This document shows, piece by piece, positions 36,001 through 40,858 of a stretch of DNA of 61,789 nucleotides; positions within the stretch are counted from its first letter, which is position 1; every line of letters starts with the position of its first letter. The position numbers and the translations under genes were made by a program. Location of the stretch: assembly GCA_902785105.1 (NCBI GenBank), contig CACZXF010000003.1, positions 1 through 61,789 on the forward strand, given 5' to 3'. The notes under the pieces were generated by a model that worked only from the letters and a program-made list of their open reading frames with translations, made no database searches and was not told the origin of the DNA. Source of the DNA: an uncultured Eubacteriales bacterium (GTDB lineage: Bacteria; Bacillota; Clostridia; Christensenellales; Aristaeellaceae).

Positions 36001-38557
36001 TATTCTTCGCATTGACAGTGCCGGTCAGGTCGATCTCCTTGCCCTGGATCAGCAGGTTGAAGCCGGTCGCGCCCACGTCGCCCACCTTGATGTCCTCCTG
36101 CGCCTTGCCCAGCACCAGATTTGTCAGGGTGAGGTCGGCGGAGGCTGCAGCGCTGCCGTTCCAGGACTTGACGCCATCTTTTTCGGTGACGTTGTCCAGG
36201 GTATAATTGGTGAAATCCTCAAAGTTGCCATTCGCTGCGGAGACATTCAGCGTCCGCTTGTTCTCCAGCGCGTCGGTGAGGGTATAGAAATTGTTCACGC
36301 CGCTGATGGTCAGCGTCTTGCCATCTGTCGGATGGAGTACGAAGGCCGCCTTCTCGTCGGACGCCCACTCGATGCGCTTATCCTCAGCTACGGAATCGGT
36401 ATCGCCGTTCAGCTTGCCCGTCAGGTGCAGCCGGCTGCCGGAGGCCTTGTCGGCCTTGGTGTCAATGGCAGCATAGCTCTTGCCCACGGACAGATCCACT
36501 TCCAGCCGGGAAGCGCCGCCGCCCAGGTCGATCGTCATCGTGCCGGTGGGCTCGCCGGAATAGAGACTGTCCGATTTCTTCACGGAAACCCGGTCGTCCC
36601 CTGCGCCCGTTTCCACATTGATATTGTCGGAACCGTACTGCGCGTCGATTTCCACAACGTCCGCGCCTTCGCCGGTCTTGACGGTCGTGCCGCTGTTGGC
36701 GATTTTGGCTTCCACTTTGTCGTCGCCCGCGCCGGTATGCACGTTCACCGCGCCGGTGCCGCTTTGAAGGTTCAGAGCGACAGTATCGTCGCCCGCGCCG
36801 GTCTCGATTTTTGCCGAACCGTCGTAGCCGGTGACGCTCACCTTGTCGTCATCGTCACCGGTATCAACTTCGGCATTGCGCGCGCCGTCGTACAACACTA
36901 CGGACACGTTGTCCTCGCCCGCGTAGGTATTGATCTGAGCGGAGCTGTTCGAGGCCAGCTCGACTTCCAGCACGTCCGCTTCGCCCGTACCTTCATAGGT
37001 GAGGGTGGCGTCGGAAACGGTAACCTTCTTGCCCAGCGCCATCATCACACCGCGCATCAACACATTCAGGCCGCTGATCTTCAGGTTGCCGCTGACGACG
37101 GTCTTGCCGGAGCCGCCGCCTTCAATGACCGCGCCTTTTTCATCCAGCGCGTCCTCGGCGATCAGCTGCAGCTCAAAATCGTCCGATACCGTCTGATCCT
37201 CAGACTTTTCGATCTCCACGTCGCCCTCGAAGGTGGTGTTCTTCGCCAGAACGATCTGCACGATGCCGGACAGCGTCGTCAGGGCGGCGATCCTGTCCTT
37301 GACCAGCTGCTGGAGGGCAACGGTGCCCTCCACCGTCTGGGGAGACGCGGTTTCATCGGTCGTTTCTTCATTCGCCGCGGAAGCAGATGCTTGCTCTTCC
37401 GGGGCGGCGGTCATCAGAACCGCGTTCGCCCTGGGGACGGCCATCGTTGCGGCCACATTGGAAATCTCCAACGCTGGCTCGGTGATTCCAATCGTCTCGT
37501 CCGCGTCGTTGCTTCCTTCGTCCGCCTGCTGGACCGCGACACTCGCGGGCGTGACCATCATCACGGTGAACCTCGCGGGAATCGCTGTCGTGGGAATCGC
37601 CTGATCTTCCTCAGGTTCCCCGATCATTTCCTCGACGGCGACCCCTGTCGGTTCCTTGGCTTCTTCCTCGACGGGAACGGTAATGGATTCTTCAGTTTTT
37701 CCCTCAATGGGAGCCTCGGTGGGTTCCTCGACTTCTTTCTCTATGGGAACCTCGCCGGATTCCTTCGTTTTTTCCTCTATAGAAGTCTCGGCAGGTCCTT
37801 CGGCTTCCTCCTCTACGGAAGCCTCCGCGGGTTCCTCGGCTTCTCCCTCTACGGAAGCCACAGTCGGCTCCTCGGCTTCTTCCTCGACGGAAACCTCGGT
37901 CGATTCCTTGGTTTCTCCCTCTACGGGAGCCTCCGAAGGTTCCTCAGCTTCTCCTTCTACGGAAGCCTCGATCGATTCCTCGGCTTCTCCCTCTACGGAA
38001 GCCTCCGCGGGTTCCTCGACTTCTTTCTCTATGGGAGCCTCGTCAGATTCCTCCGTTTCTTCCTCGGCGGTTTCCTCGGCGGGTTCCTCAGCTTCTCCCT
38101 CTACGGAAGCCTCGGTCGGTTCCTCGGCTTTCTGCTCCACAGGTGCAGCAGCGGCTTCCTCGGCTTTCTGCTCCACGGGCGCAGCAGCGGGTTCCTCGGC
38201 TTTCTGCTCCACAGGTGCAGCAGCGGGTTCCTCGGCTTTCTGCTCCACGGGTGCAGCAGCGGCTTCCTCGGCTTTCTGCTCCACAGGCGCAGCAGCGGCT
38301 TCCTCGGCTTTCTGCTCCACAACGGTCTCGGCGGATTTTTCCTCCGAGGGCGCTTTGCCAGCTTTCTCTTGCTTCGCTGGCTCACCCTTCTCCGAACCGG
38401 AGGCAGGATTATCTTCCGTTTGAACCTCTATCTGAGCTTCAGCATCCTCGGCAAAAGCCGTAAACCACCCCGGAACATATCCTCCCAGCGTGGTCAGCAT
38501 CATGGATAGCGCCAGTGCCATCGCCATGATCCGCTTTGCCAATTTCAAATTACTCAT
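18083..38557 (-). CDS. Giant secreted repetitive (adhesin-like) protein, 6,824 residues
   Basis: One uninterrupted 20.5-kb frame starts at ATG 38557 behind AGGAGGCAGG. Residues 1-37 are a signal peptide (ALSMMLTTLGG...FTAFAED). Residues about 38-330 are Glu/Ala/Pro-rich, with 12-residue tandem repeats of VEQKAEEAAAAP type. Residues about 550-660 carry RTX-like TGAGDDxV repeats. Most of the rest is degenerate beta-solenoid repeats of the form AVAVNI...AEIG...AG.V.V.A, resembling large filamentous adhesins. Four or more Ig-like or InlB-B-like modules lie near 1220-2100, a helical domain at about 2510-2810, an Asp-rich linker near 4580-4740, and a low-GC insert at about 5560-5710. The last 500 residues are non-repetitive. 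There is no LPXTG motif or C-terminal hydrophobic anchor. The antigen is expected to be surface-associated or secreted; its ligand is unknown. Confidence 0.93.
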   Translation of the reverse strand: MSNLKLAKRIMAMALALSMMLTTLGGYVPGWFTAFAEDAEAQIEVQTEDNPASGSEKGEPAKQEKAGKAPSEEKSAETVVEQKAEEAAAAPVEQKAEEAAAAPVEQKAEEPAAAPVEQKAEEPAAAPVEQKAEEAAAAPVEQKAEEPTEASVEGEAEEPAEETAEEETEESDEAPIEKEVEEPAEASVEGEAEESIEASVEGEAEEPSEAPVEGETKESTEVSVEEEAEEPTVASVEGEAEEPAEASVEEEAEGPAETSIEEKTKESGEVPIEKEVEEPTEAPIEGKTEESITVPVEEEAKEPTGVAVEEMIGEPEEDQAIPTTAIPARFTVMMVTPASVAVQQADEGSNDADETIGITEPALEISNVAATMAVPRANAVLMTAAPEEQASASAANEETTDETASPQTVEGTVALQQLVKDRIAALTTLSGIVQIVLAKNTTFEGDVEIEKSEDQTVSDDFELQLIAEDALDEKGAVIEGGGSGKTVVSGNLKISGLNVLMRGVMMALGKKVTVSDATLTYEGTGEADVLEVELASNSSAQINTYAGEDNVSVVLYDGARNAEVDTGDDDDKVSVTGYDGSAKIETGAGDDTVALNLQSGTGAVNVHTGAGDDKVEAKIANSGTTVKTGEGADVVEIDAQYGSDNINVETGAGDDRVSVKKSDSLYSGEPTGTMTIDLGGGASRLEVDLSVGKSYAAIDTKADKASGSRLHLTGKLNGDTDSVAEDKRIEWASDEKAAFVLHPTDGKTLTISGVNNFYTLTDALENKRTLNVSAANGNFEDFTNYTLDNVTEKDGVKSWNGSAAASADLTLTNLVLGKAQEDIKVGDVGATGFNLLIQGKEIDLTGTVNAKNIVVVAKDEHDISLKLESEDILGKIEDLFDWIGKNFDQNVVRTATINVGNDAKLYAENDIDLSAQVKQSGGLLNSDLISGIVNPVNVKIGTAKVNIASGAKLAAGYGARGDSAPSGSGSITAEAKVTTDMSAGDGKLSLPVAVNVAVQNASVEVAENAVLKAAGNINISAEGRIEAKAEAPSKAASKDVPFAVGVNVILNNATADVNGKLTAGGNVTVSALGDMTSSATAKHEGDDLSGLFVGVNVPLQNVRALLGEGAVVNAGGAVSVKSTANQKATTVARSGSAPAEASNNGDGYATEKEDSGLDKTKDAGIAMAKEYIGGPLGTLWGKIKDRVGGLFKDAPTESEKLDSMMKSVSGGEYTVKLAEDSEQKGDVKFTTRTENGIARTEVDITPWEGYQVDKVYYVYLNNENGQDAATKYTVEALDWDDYDDADGAFYIPQKNANVWVYVTYKEGSYAADDPDNWTPDDLFGENDDDYSQDLQSLFDDATAGAQNTDDDDYGEDLQRLFDEDAAEDDTDAGDKLKFSIEPTDTKDNNGKTVGSILNAQFSKSTGQSLTTVEKNGKVTFVVNAKSGYKLKDDGLVVTYYVEGEDKEQKAVLKDDGNGRYTFTVPAGILTNKYEGGVAFKVLSEFEAKKGESDNSVDQTETQFNGSVAVTVAMNDNRAEILSGASVTAGNAVNVIANEETRVDTNTDGTGVVKNPEKKEDGEKKKQEEQQKLLTGQYIVTGKEVSLTLDNVSGGTVDVQQSGAYGYTFTPKQNGNAVKGATATLRFMKNGKWTSETLTANSDGTYSVNLTDYAIDKGTQAVLGFAMPGSSSESQDMRDLVDYTMNVSYNVFQLSKEEDPYNVGNRKIGNVYYVKTTGTGADAKYYFDIQPDWAKGYTMNGTDISSLWASYKDGNGVEKKVKLHQDAASQYWYVQASDLAGIPQGGNVTVNVRFTEDKHKIVIPDGTTKNGKLTFSESSAKATDVITITATPDANYGVGKITVHYTNKNTGKTETVELTCDEDGKAKFTMPVLADSTSLYVSAVFNAKTLTIIKDSQSTDVKIDTSVKASAGEKIAVSLTDAAVQAGKKLNATTQVTYTPRDGQRKTVQVDVKDGKIALPDDIADSTDVQIAVNAVDKAIEISGGEAKLDHGTLKIASSRADKGEKVVVTVTPEAGYRFKQGSGTVEITTSTSTYKVKLTRKDDGSLTFTMPSSMTSAELTEAKVNVTLKGEFEKGNPDSSSYQTSIGAAAAVAVVNANNRAVISGGSVNTGAVNVTAVTVGESKTSASAGYSKAVTGLAGGFGVQVTAFDTDALVKQAASIDAKALTVSAKGTHGFETTGSAAGAKDAGTTGVGSGIAVNVSSADVTAAVQDGANININDGRLKIAAANKTSDKVTAKAGAKGDTGVTPVIGVDVFGSSASAYLGNVKGAVLNAKTVSVTANNSAVHDMVADASTGGGSVALGGAFAVTVIHDESLARLNTSVKDDAADSAITVSATTTTTQSVNATAGVSGGVKGSAGKNGSAGSADKQVDSILGGVGNIAASNKSNSLSMKGSGSADRQKAQTGEGSVGGAAAVAVNVLSTGAVARVMDGSTINIGGALAVKSVNRTETKVKANGSTAKTDTGVGVAVAVNIVDIENTAEIGTGAVTAGSLEVSALMPEKADNAVDQMTTVKMPESKDAMVAQLANYIKDGINDTLSELGVDQSVIGELAADFSETFVEYVLKETGLEELLGNGTFDEKVDKVLNDLNKLWESVQDYPAVLLEPLSTLQDEITALEDVDVDQLKTIMLGELKTQLPNLLKNTAMAVLNRAKDDLGSLALEAVNNKIKGKDQSSTKEKAKETLKNAVKAEWTKFSNELLNDALTRLRSEVPALTQQNIDTIKSAFTTSLDEKKDGFVNYFTESFQSKVFDYSAVMDRISNTDFATEAKKMMRGALNASTAKLGNEAIESLVSNLDVQLEPEDVSDKHVIRTEAISGAAAKDVGIAGSVAIAIVNANTRAAVNGGDTLNITGDAVVDAREARRVTTTASAALDSNGDADTNANAGKKEEKDTVGGNAATPTVHLGEQLQVKANAGAELAQDASDKNIVWITPREGYKITAGADKAAWSYTDNGEEKTGKIQIYSKTVDGETKYYVKASEATTADGKLTTVTITPEEDLHTISGLDAINLSEDDATKGKVPDGAVSVTVEGRDEAVKDGKLSAKVTDTVKISIDKTKLKGLQVDSINYITADGKIHAVPLSATENGNEIVFTFAMPGQNVTGILVEVDQAEESANTSKTAATDAKGRSVGVGASFAMVYGDSSVKAEIGRDVNAGSLAVNAESDHVENTASVSGTDALSGELNVDAMKKTSVDASVALDILDNDVNAKLTGTANITQGDLALTASENAVSETRASGYAVGNQTAVGAAVAVNIASSAVNVEAMKDITAVGSARLDASSHSEDVTRALATAMGADIARAMNKVGEAAEKLEEKSDDLLQGKLFDGKTDGGSNKDNQTADKINERMDKKKAEGGESSSKNLSLSSNALRNQNVTTNGEDAGSEGTNEALSQISENNGTDLGKTGSDSKSKVQVAAAVGVTVASHEAAVNVGRITAGGSVEATAENTGNFNTLGTGAAMSMAEKANSIALGVAVSVNSNQAKVDAAGDIAAGGDVTLASTLTQNMDGDFQGKLAAQSLAGSVAGSDSKVSLGGAVSVVVSNAESIVKAGSVTGANVTIESTDKSKLAARAGGVSLSRGSAVGMGIASTTIVSSNAVTAAVGDGATITADSFRLNAEKKAVTDDDYKSNIDMRYLITDSSKLNDEQRKEADTGLIDVHKTKDKDGKEVYDVDVNLSSDKLLDAADGLNFLSSQNTYAEAIAGSVATGKTKANLAGSFAVATTSNTIKAVLGDNVIIKANNGNVDVNAADGATTRVIAGSLSAAPAKASVGATVAVLVNSDTAEAVTGDNAKMEASGDITHTAQQTGDAQLFTAALAVAAGTDAKAAVGGAINVIVNKSAARSAIGDNTTLTAGGDAKIDSQAKYDLMLISGNANVTAMNGSVAAGGVVNVIVDKTEARTALGKNADIAAGKDIFVTSDVSDQMISGALSASAGLSANGKSGAGAVNVIVSKSAADTTVGGEANLTATEGDLAVTANNDAWMLNASLAAAGSMKTAIGGSFNVNVFDRQAVVNLTDGTLTAGGNLSVQSSGRDSNIAAGLAIAGSVSGTSVSGNAQVLVESNRVHTNIAKGVTAVAGKNALIEAYYSDFTVDAAGSIAASGTGSAFGVTGAVVVKDNDVRAQLAASTVSAAGAEAVKSLSGDDAIGVYVGANAKETQIVGAAGVAVAGGSTVNGVVGVLVNNNTVIADASKATLGKSDWNVGSVLVRYWKPDVANIYWQGTHSMSRFLNTDIGSLRSGAYRRLQFQAADGSIYTVDLDNLEGSLAPIKNYDTSAVTVKATDDTKQLLLAGGLSAGLGTGVGAAVTTLVSNKDVRALAHDMTAAGDINVSAENKDDVTTVAVSAAIGTSAVQVGAAVQVLKSSAVAEVGSTVTSAKGGVSVTSNNETALTNAAGAVGIGSAAAVTPVAAVTVFEGESRAELKSGSAVSAAKDVKIEAKGDKKVNLYSAGVAVGGTAGISGTANVLVSRDKAQALADAGTSIASGGNVDVTVQADYTLRSASAAIGVAGTAGIGVNAVVSVLKSNTTAELAGKATAKSGKVNVQAAGGRDVVNAGASVGGGTAGVGVNVMVLVAGTKMSQDAADMLTYGNSAKDNRQKTFDPAKVLATQGLASSTSEYKRDANGDYVLDANGNRVKKSSATVDAGALSEDLAGNGHYDSKTGVGGNGDVEKDGAFDATTGYRSADFDNQDFDDDEDTARGENLKATDTKDIAAAKQLNTVAYGSAEPEDAVIARIAETAEVAATQVSVAASQPVAADLVGASAGAGVVGVGISTSVAILRSNVLAASLGKITGATGGVSVTAESRAGTLKNDTDAAKRDSDVKALLNNDLNVVGNRAIRAIGVAFGAGAVSPAVGVGVVLTDNITSATLGGSVTGSGDVKVSATHNYGTVLAATGAASGGAISAAASVAVAQANGTVKAGINRDAMLDVTGGVSVTTDSNVNVDAAAAAAAVGAIAGNAGVAVAINRLNQTTGIEAGTSVTAKGDVKVAATADTAANSYLLGVNAGAIALGLNAAVSDTSANVNTFIGQSMPTRAGDTSDNMPAAVVSARDVILTNTVTSAAKPQLLSASAGAVSATGNVLLAFNQTDATAIAENADITTARNLDIYGNLSGSAESTLTTGQVGAATVGLSVNYADMAAANRASLNNSKVNVGGWLHVLTNWDGSSTSAKADTVAGQVGAATVGLNAAIARNNTKGYATVVGDREMTITGETLIRGQTKATAEATFTGLTVSVADIAATAVVALNDADARTTVLTNGLKANGGLTLDAIQDAATTATATTGGGSLVSAKANVVLAYGRSSSIVDAAIDGGGNYAYLKSTNTAKDITKAEISNAAISALTVAAMVGAAYSQDVFSTKIQLTGGDYTLGSADVLTDYTLKTTADVTPSNRGLDLSLGKLAFNMAVAKNTAYAGADLEFSIPKNSNEVKGDIRVRTLGTDEVEATVRTAKLSVSGLSMGANIAKADLSATQSAVMRVGGSLYVYGNLDVQSLARTATATAQIGANTVGDSGLSVSLASLDVSKAVANENLTNTAALLGAAYGTEKVEAMVDMGDYAVQTVTETDYDVVESVTYDFRNWWVKDNTITSNESAASIKIRMMKYYMDHSDEFRDVYRLGTTQTFMRRINNYQKQACSYISDVQSKLKDSTTTDPKAFEALDDKVLAQLCESLCEESSFYRPYVEEYMGSTDPATLMRMIYSLTDNEIQDYGWLFAASYFADGTYDLFEATETPNYGTKTVEETVWVPEYKPVMVEVDLYDASKNWLKLNSDNLNVNVFAGMEDAKNQTKAVASTNGAKGIGALSMGSLEARATASDAVSAMIEGMEVSNYQNLNLSSAANTAAYATGFKSGGVDLVSVDHSTVKAMVGKPNDKQSATVVLGENVRLTGSFSGATTITAKNTGYAEANMDQSDTSWSAGSFKTSTQETESWYSTLISVGENARITYGNITVQSEDSADAKSAVDSSSVGILMNFNTLQGKNTIHQENNIDFGKNVYLKGDGYRTGITGNVVVEALQNTRAYAETLSSGGGLIAGDTATARNTIDRVVRVNMGPNSDISAQGTVTLRARSGVGDDIYTHASVSSAGLVDIGNAKAYADVTSNAEIIVGNGADLRGDTGTALEAIATSYKSRGKTSNEPGITTIGHVDALGLVAVPNGVAHNTLTFNTYIGINQDANDSRSYINYHNGAPITILATNAGLTAKADALAKGKGGFGVSNATAWNEVYLQNAVWIDNTTLSSGNNGKTITIRANNGDAGADRLHLIANAHAALSGLAGKVAPTSRISGIQINQIRSNDPNLVRFNTKDTVTHIATNPINTIWTEQKATYDRWEVKIWFVTLTLTKADVTNRLDWKYYNYCDFCGEGDKMDVKPTAQDPMRKRYEAAYKAAMDAIDLIRQKAGMLPVDASASLAYKLAKGLVPLTYLDTLLKGRTVVVRARYGEEENRAAAQIFALDLEVPLTKDVVLDSERLKKYVIWTNQVTRHHVSMLPNSTRLYRGARLDYVSEVLTSDVRGVKDADIDIFAALNDYAFRHPVVPIGSAGSLDFASGTLLLPAKADFELYLHEVSGAWLVEQLEKGVFRTYSGDIAQFTDYAVGEGNQLPEGAIVEGLTLGGEEGEWKLYWLGDTPQTAADKDQTLIYLVVNDETDEVDAFRTSVAAMNRGEASVDVSLYIFRDSQADRMEVEKYNIMFFDTPAGEKSLVKFITDVLEARTLEMPKPLRVILRGFDLPGADYPAYSLTDHFFAMCDATDGAVSMLDGGYDAVFDGDIFESDYTKIEGILDGDLIVTIKEGQPIWPEWIGENIAEDLQGDRYVRVDGVWYPEEDAPVEEAWEELPEDAQAA
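21420..21880 (-). other. Low-GC helical insert within the giant protein
   Basis: This coding segment (residues about 5560-5710) is visibly poorer in GC than its flanks and uses codons such as TTA, TCA and AGA that the rest of the gene avoids. It encodes a helical, Tyr/Met/Cys-containing stretch (IRMMKYYMDHSDEFRDVYRL, LCESLCEESSFYRPYVEEYM) between beta-solenoid repeats. It appears to be a separately acquired domain. Confidence 0.65.
30135..31030 (-). other. Alpha-helical domain inside the beta-repeat region of the giant protein
   Basis: Residues about 2510-2810 lack the Gly/Val/Ala repeats and are amphipathic helical (for example LANYIKDGINDTLSELG, LKTQLPNLLKNTAMAVL, AVKAEWTKFSNELLND). It breaks the solenoid and may be a coiled spacer or a functional module. 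Confidence 0.6.
36540..36900 (-). other. RTX-like acidic repeat block in the giant protein
   Basis: About five repeats of roughly 20 residues share the core V-x-TGAGDD-x-V (residues about 550-660). They resemble calcium-binding hemolysin-type repeats, but the GGxGxD nonamer is not exact. A structural role in calcium-dependent folding outside the cell is plausible. Confidence 0.55.
38121..38320. repeat. 36-bp tandem repeats (five and a half copies)
   Basis: Units begin at 38121, 38157, 38193, 38229 and 38265, with a partial one at 38301, and differ by only a few bases. Each encodes 12 residues (E/A/P/V/Q/K). Near-identity at the DNA level suggests recent expansion, and copy number could vary between strains. 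Looser 33-39-bp units of the same composition continue to about 37600. Confidence 0.9.
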
Positions 38558-38620
38558 AATCCTGCCTCCTATTTATATAGAAAGAAAGGGGTTCCCTTGC
38601 CTTTTCCTTTTATGTTGCGT

Positions 38621-39802
38621 TTACTCGGCCACGCTCAAGGAAGCCCGCAAATCGCTGTTCTGGTTTTCCGTGTCGCCCAGAGCGGCATAGACCTGCGCCC
38701 GCTGATAGTAGCTCTGGGCCAGTTCATAACCATGGTCGATGCAGACGGTGTAATCCGCCAGCGCAGCCTCCAGATTGCCCAGCGCCGCGTTGCACACCGC
38801 GCGATAGTAATACGCTCCGTCGTTCACTTCGCGCTCCGCATCGGCTTCCTCCGCATCCTCGGTCTCCCCGTCGCCGATCAGCGCAGTAAACGTGGCCACC
38901 GCGGTCTCGTATTCCTCCTGCTGCATCTGGCAGATGGCCAGATTGTAGCGGGCATCGTTCACATAGGGCTCGGATTCGATGGACTTGGCGAAATCCGCCG
39001 CGGCAGCTTCCCATTCCGCGCTCATCAGCGCACACACGCCGCGATTGTAATAGATACCCTCGAACGCGCCGCCCTTTTCCTCGCAGCTGTTGAAAGCTTC
39101 GATGGCTCCGGCGTAGTCCCCCAGATTCATCTTGCAAATGCCGATGTTGTAAGCCGCGCCCGCTCCATAGGTCTCGTCCTCGGCATAGGCCTCGAAGGCC
39201 GCGATGGCCTCCTCCAGCTGGCCCGCCTGCATCTTGTACAGGCCGGACTGGAAGCCTGCTTCTTCAACTTCCTCGCCCGCGCCCTCGACATACTTGTCGT
39301 AAGCCGCCTGAGCCGCCTCGATGTTGCCGTTGGCTTCCTGGAGCTGGGCTACTGTCTCATAGAGAGAAGTGTCTTCGGTCAACTCTATGTACTTTTCCAG
39401 ATTCTCGATGGCCGCGTCCACATTGCCCTGAGCGGCATATACCTGTGTACGCACCAGATAGGCATCTGCCAGGTCCGGCTGCACCCGCAGCGCCGCGTCC
39501 AGATTCAGAAGCGCCATGTCGTTCTTCTCCTCGATCACGTCGATGCAGGCCCGCTTGAGCAGCAGATCAGCGTACATGGTGGGGTTCGACTGCGGATCGC
39601 ACCAGGCAAAGCAAACATTCAGATATTCCTTCGCGGTATCATAGTCCTCGGCATTGATGGCGTTCAGCGCCAAGGTGTAGCTGGCATCCAACTTCTGCGT
39701 ATCGACGATAGCCACGGCATCAGTTTCCTCTGCGACGGTCGGCACAGCCGTAAGCAGCATTCCGGCGGTCAAACCGGCCGCGATAAGTTTTTTCACATTC
39801 AT
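38621..39802 (-). CDS. Secreted TPR-repeat protein
   Basis: This 393-residue protein starts at ATG 39802 behind GGAGGATG and has a signal peptide (MNVKKLIAAGLTAGMLLTAVPTVAEE). It is made of about ten tetratricopeptide repeats (for example AYLVRTQVYAAQGNVDAAIENLEKY, YYNRGVCALMSAEWEAAAADFAKS). TPR arrays bind other proteins. The gene ends 63 bases before the start of the giant-protein gene on the same strand, and both are exported, so it may be a chaperone or assembly partner for it. A small hairpin (AAGGG-AA-CCCTT type) and the giant gene's ribosome site fill the gap. Confidence 0.88.
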   Translation of the reverse strand: MNVKKLIAAGLTAGMLLTAVPTVAEETDAVAIVDTQKLDASYTLALNAINAEDYDTAKEYLNVCFAWCDPQSNPTMYADLLLKRACIDVIEEKNDMALLNLDAALRVQPDLADAYLVRTQVYAAQGNVDAAIENLEKYIELTEDTSLYETVAQLQEANGNIEAAQAAYDKYVEGAGEEVEEAGFQSGLYKMQAGQLEEAIAAFEAYAEDETYGAGAAYNIGICKMNLGDYAGAIEAFNSCEEKGGAFEGIYYNRGVCALMSAEWEAAAADFAKSIESEPYVNDARYNLAICQMQQEEYETAVATFTALIGDGETEDAEEADAEREVNDGAYYYRAVCNAALGNLEAALADYTVCIDHGYELAQSYYQRAQVYAALGDTENQNSDLRASLSVAE

Positions 39803-39892
39803 GGTTTCATCCTCCTGTCCCTTGTATCCATTGGGTGTTAGAAGCCTGCACAGCATTTCTGTTTCTGTCTATACCTACTTGCACCTATACAT

Positions 39893-39933
39893 ATTTTACT
39901 TTACCATACGCCATCCATCCAATATCCATCCAA
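39893..39933 (-). promoter_or_regulatory. Candidate SARP-type promoter of the TPR/giant-protein operon
   Basis: On the minus strand two 11-bp direct repeats, TTGGATGGATA and TTGGATGGATG (39933-39912), stand in tandem. TAAAAT (39898-39893) follows 13 bases downstream. The second repeat therefore covers the -35 position, which otherwise has only a weak TTGGAT. SARP regulators typically bind such 11-bp-phased direct repeats next to -10 boxes, and a SARP-like response regulator is encoded just upstream. Confidence 0.5.
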
Positions 39934-40051
39934 ACGGGGGGTAGGTCGTACCCATTCTTGTAAATTTAACCGTTCTGCCAAAAATGGCCTGCTCTGAAAG
40001 TTATCAAAGCAGGTCAACCTATTATTGTGTAGTTTTTATAACTCCCGCGCG

Positions 40052-40852
40052 CTATTCACCGTGGCGCGAAAACGTCAAACCGGACTCGCTCAAAGCCGCC
40101 CACGGATAGCCGGACATATACTGTCCACGATAGGCGTTCACGGCCGCCGGGTCGCGCTCCAGGAAACGGTACAGATCGCAGGAGAGCTTTTCCGGGCGAA
40201 TCCGCAAAAAGCCGCTCTTGACCTCCAGAATGTCCTCCACGCCCTTATCGGCCAGCGCGTCCCGCAAGCCTCGAATAATCACGTCCAGATATTTCTGTTG
40301 GGAATGGTTATACTCGCCTTCCTCCCAAAGCTCGGAAAAGATCTCGCGCCGGCTGACACCCTTTCCCTGCCGATCCACCAGAAAAGCCAGCAGTTCCTTG
40401 CTCTTGGCGCGCCGGAAACGCAGCGTTTCCCCGTCTACCAGGATTTCAAAGCCGCCGAAGGTCTGTACCTCGATGTGTTCATGGGGCTTCTGCGGCATTC
40501 TGGCGTTCGCATAGGCCACCTCGCGCGCCAGGGCTTCCTCGTTGACGGGCTTGAGAAGATAGCCCGAGGGATGCACCTCAAAGGAATCCAGCGCGTATTG
40601 GGCAAAGGCGGTCAGAAAGATGACGGCGCAGTCGGGCTGTATCTGCTTGATTTGCGCCGCGAGCTTCAGTCCGTTCATGTCGGGCATGTCGATATCCAGC
40701 AGCGCGACGTCCACAGGGTTCACTCGCACCCATTCCAGCGCCTCGCGGGCCCGCGTAAAGCCCTGCGCGTCGTCCACCTGGGCAAGCTTTTTGCACAGGG
40801 AGACCGTGTATTTGACCACCCGCTCCACATCGTCCACGCAGATCAGCTTCAT
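40052..40852 (-). CDS. Response regulator with receiver, winged-helix and SARP/BTAD-like tail
   Basis: The 266-residue protein has a CheY-like receiver at 1-115 (acidic D7/D8, phospho-acceptor Asp53 in LLDIDMPDMNG, Thr near 79, Lys in YLLKPVN). A Trans_Reg_C-type winged helix follows (about 128-215, FGGFEILVDGE...SKELLAFLVDR), and then a short BTAD-like tail with YRGQYMSGYPWA. This is the SAPR/SARP group of regulators (COG3947-like), which activate transcription from direct repeats. It starts behind GGAGGTG, 6 bases after the kinase gene. The target is probably the TPR/giant-protein promoter 250 bases downstream, and perhaps its own operon. Confidence 0.88.
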   Translation of the reverse strand: MKLICVDDVERVVKYTVSLCKKLAQVDDAQGFTRAREALEWVRVNPVDVALLDIDMPDMNGLKLAAQIKQIQPDCAVIFLTAFAQYALDSFEVHPSGYLLKPVNEEALAREVAYANARMPQKPHEHIEVQTFGGFEILVDGETLRFRRAKSKELLAFLVDRQGKGVSRREIFSELWEEGEYNHSQQKYLDVIIRGLRDALADKGVEDILEVKSGFLRIRPEKLSCDLYRFLERDPAAVNAYRGQYMSGYPWAALSESGLTFSRHGE

Positions 40853-40858
40853 GCCCGT

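Noticed and set aside
18386-38509. Very long open frames on the plus strand opposite the giant gene (up to about 2,786 codons)
   Set aside because: They are codon-aligned with the giant gene. Stops in that antisense frame can only come from sense codons TTA, CTA and TCA, which this GC-rich gene almost never uses. They have no ribosome sites and read as Gly/His/Arg/Ala-rich nonsense.
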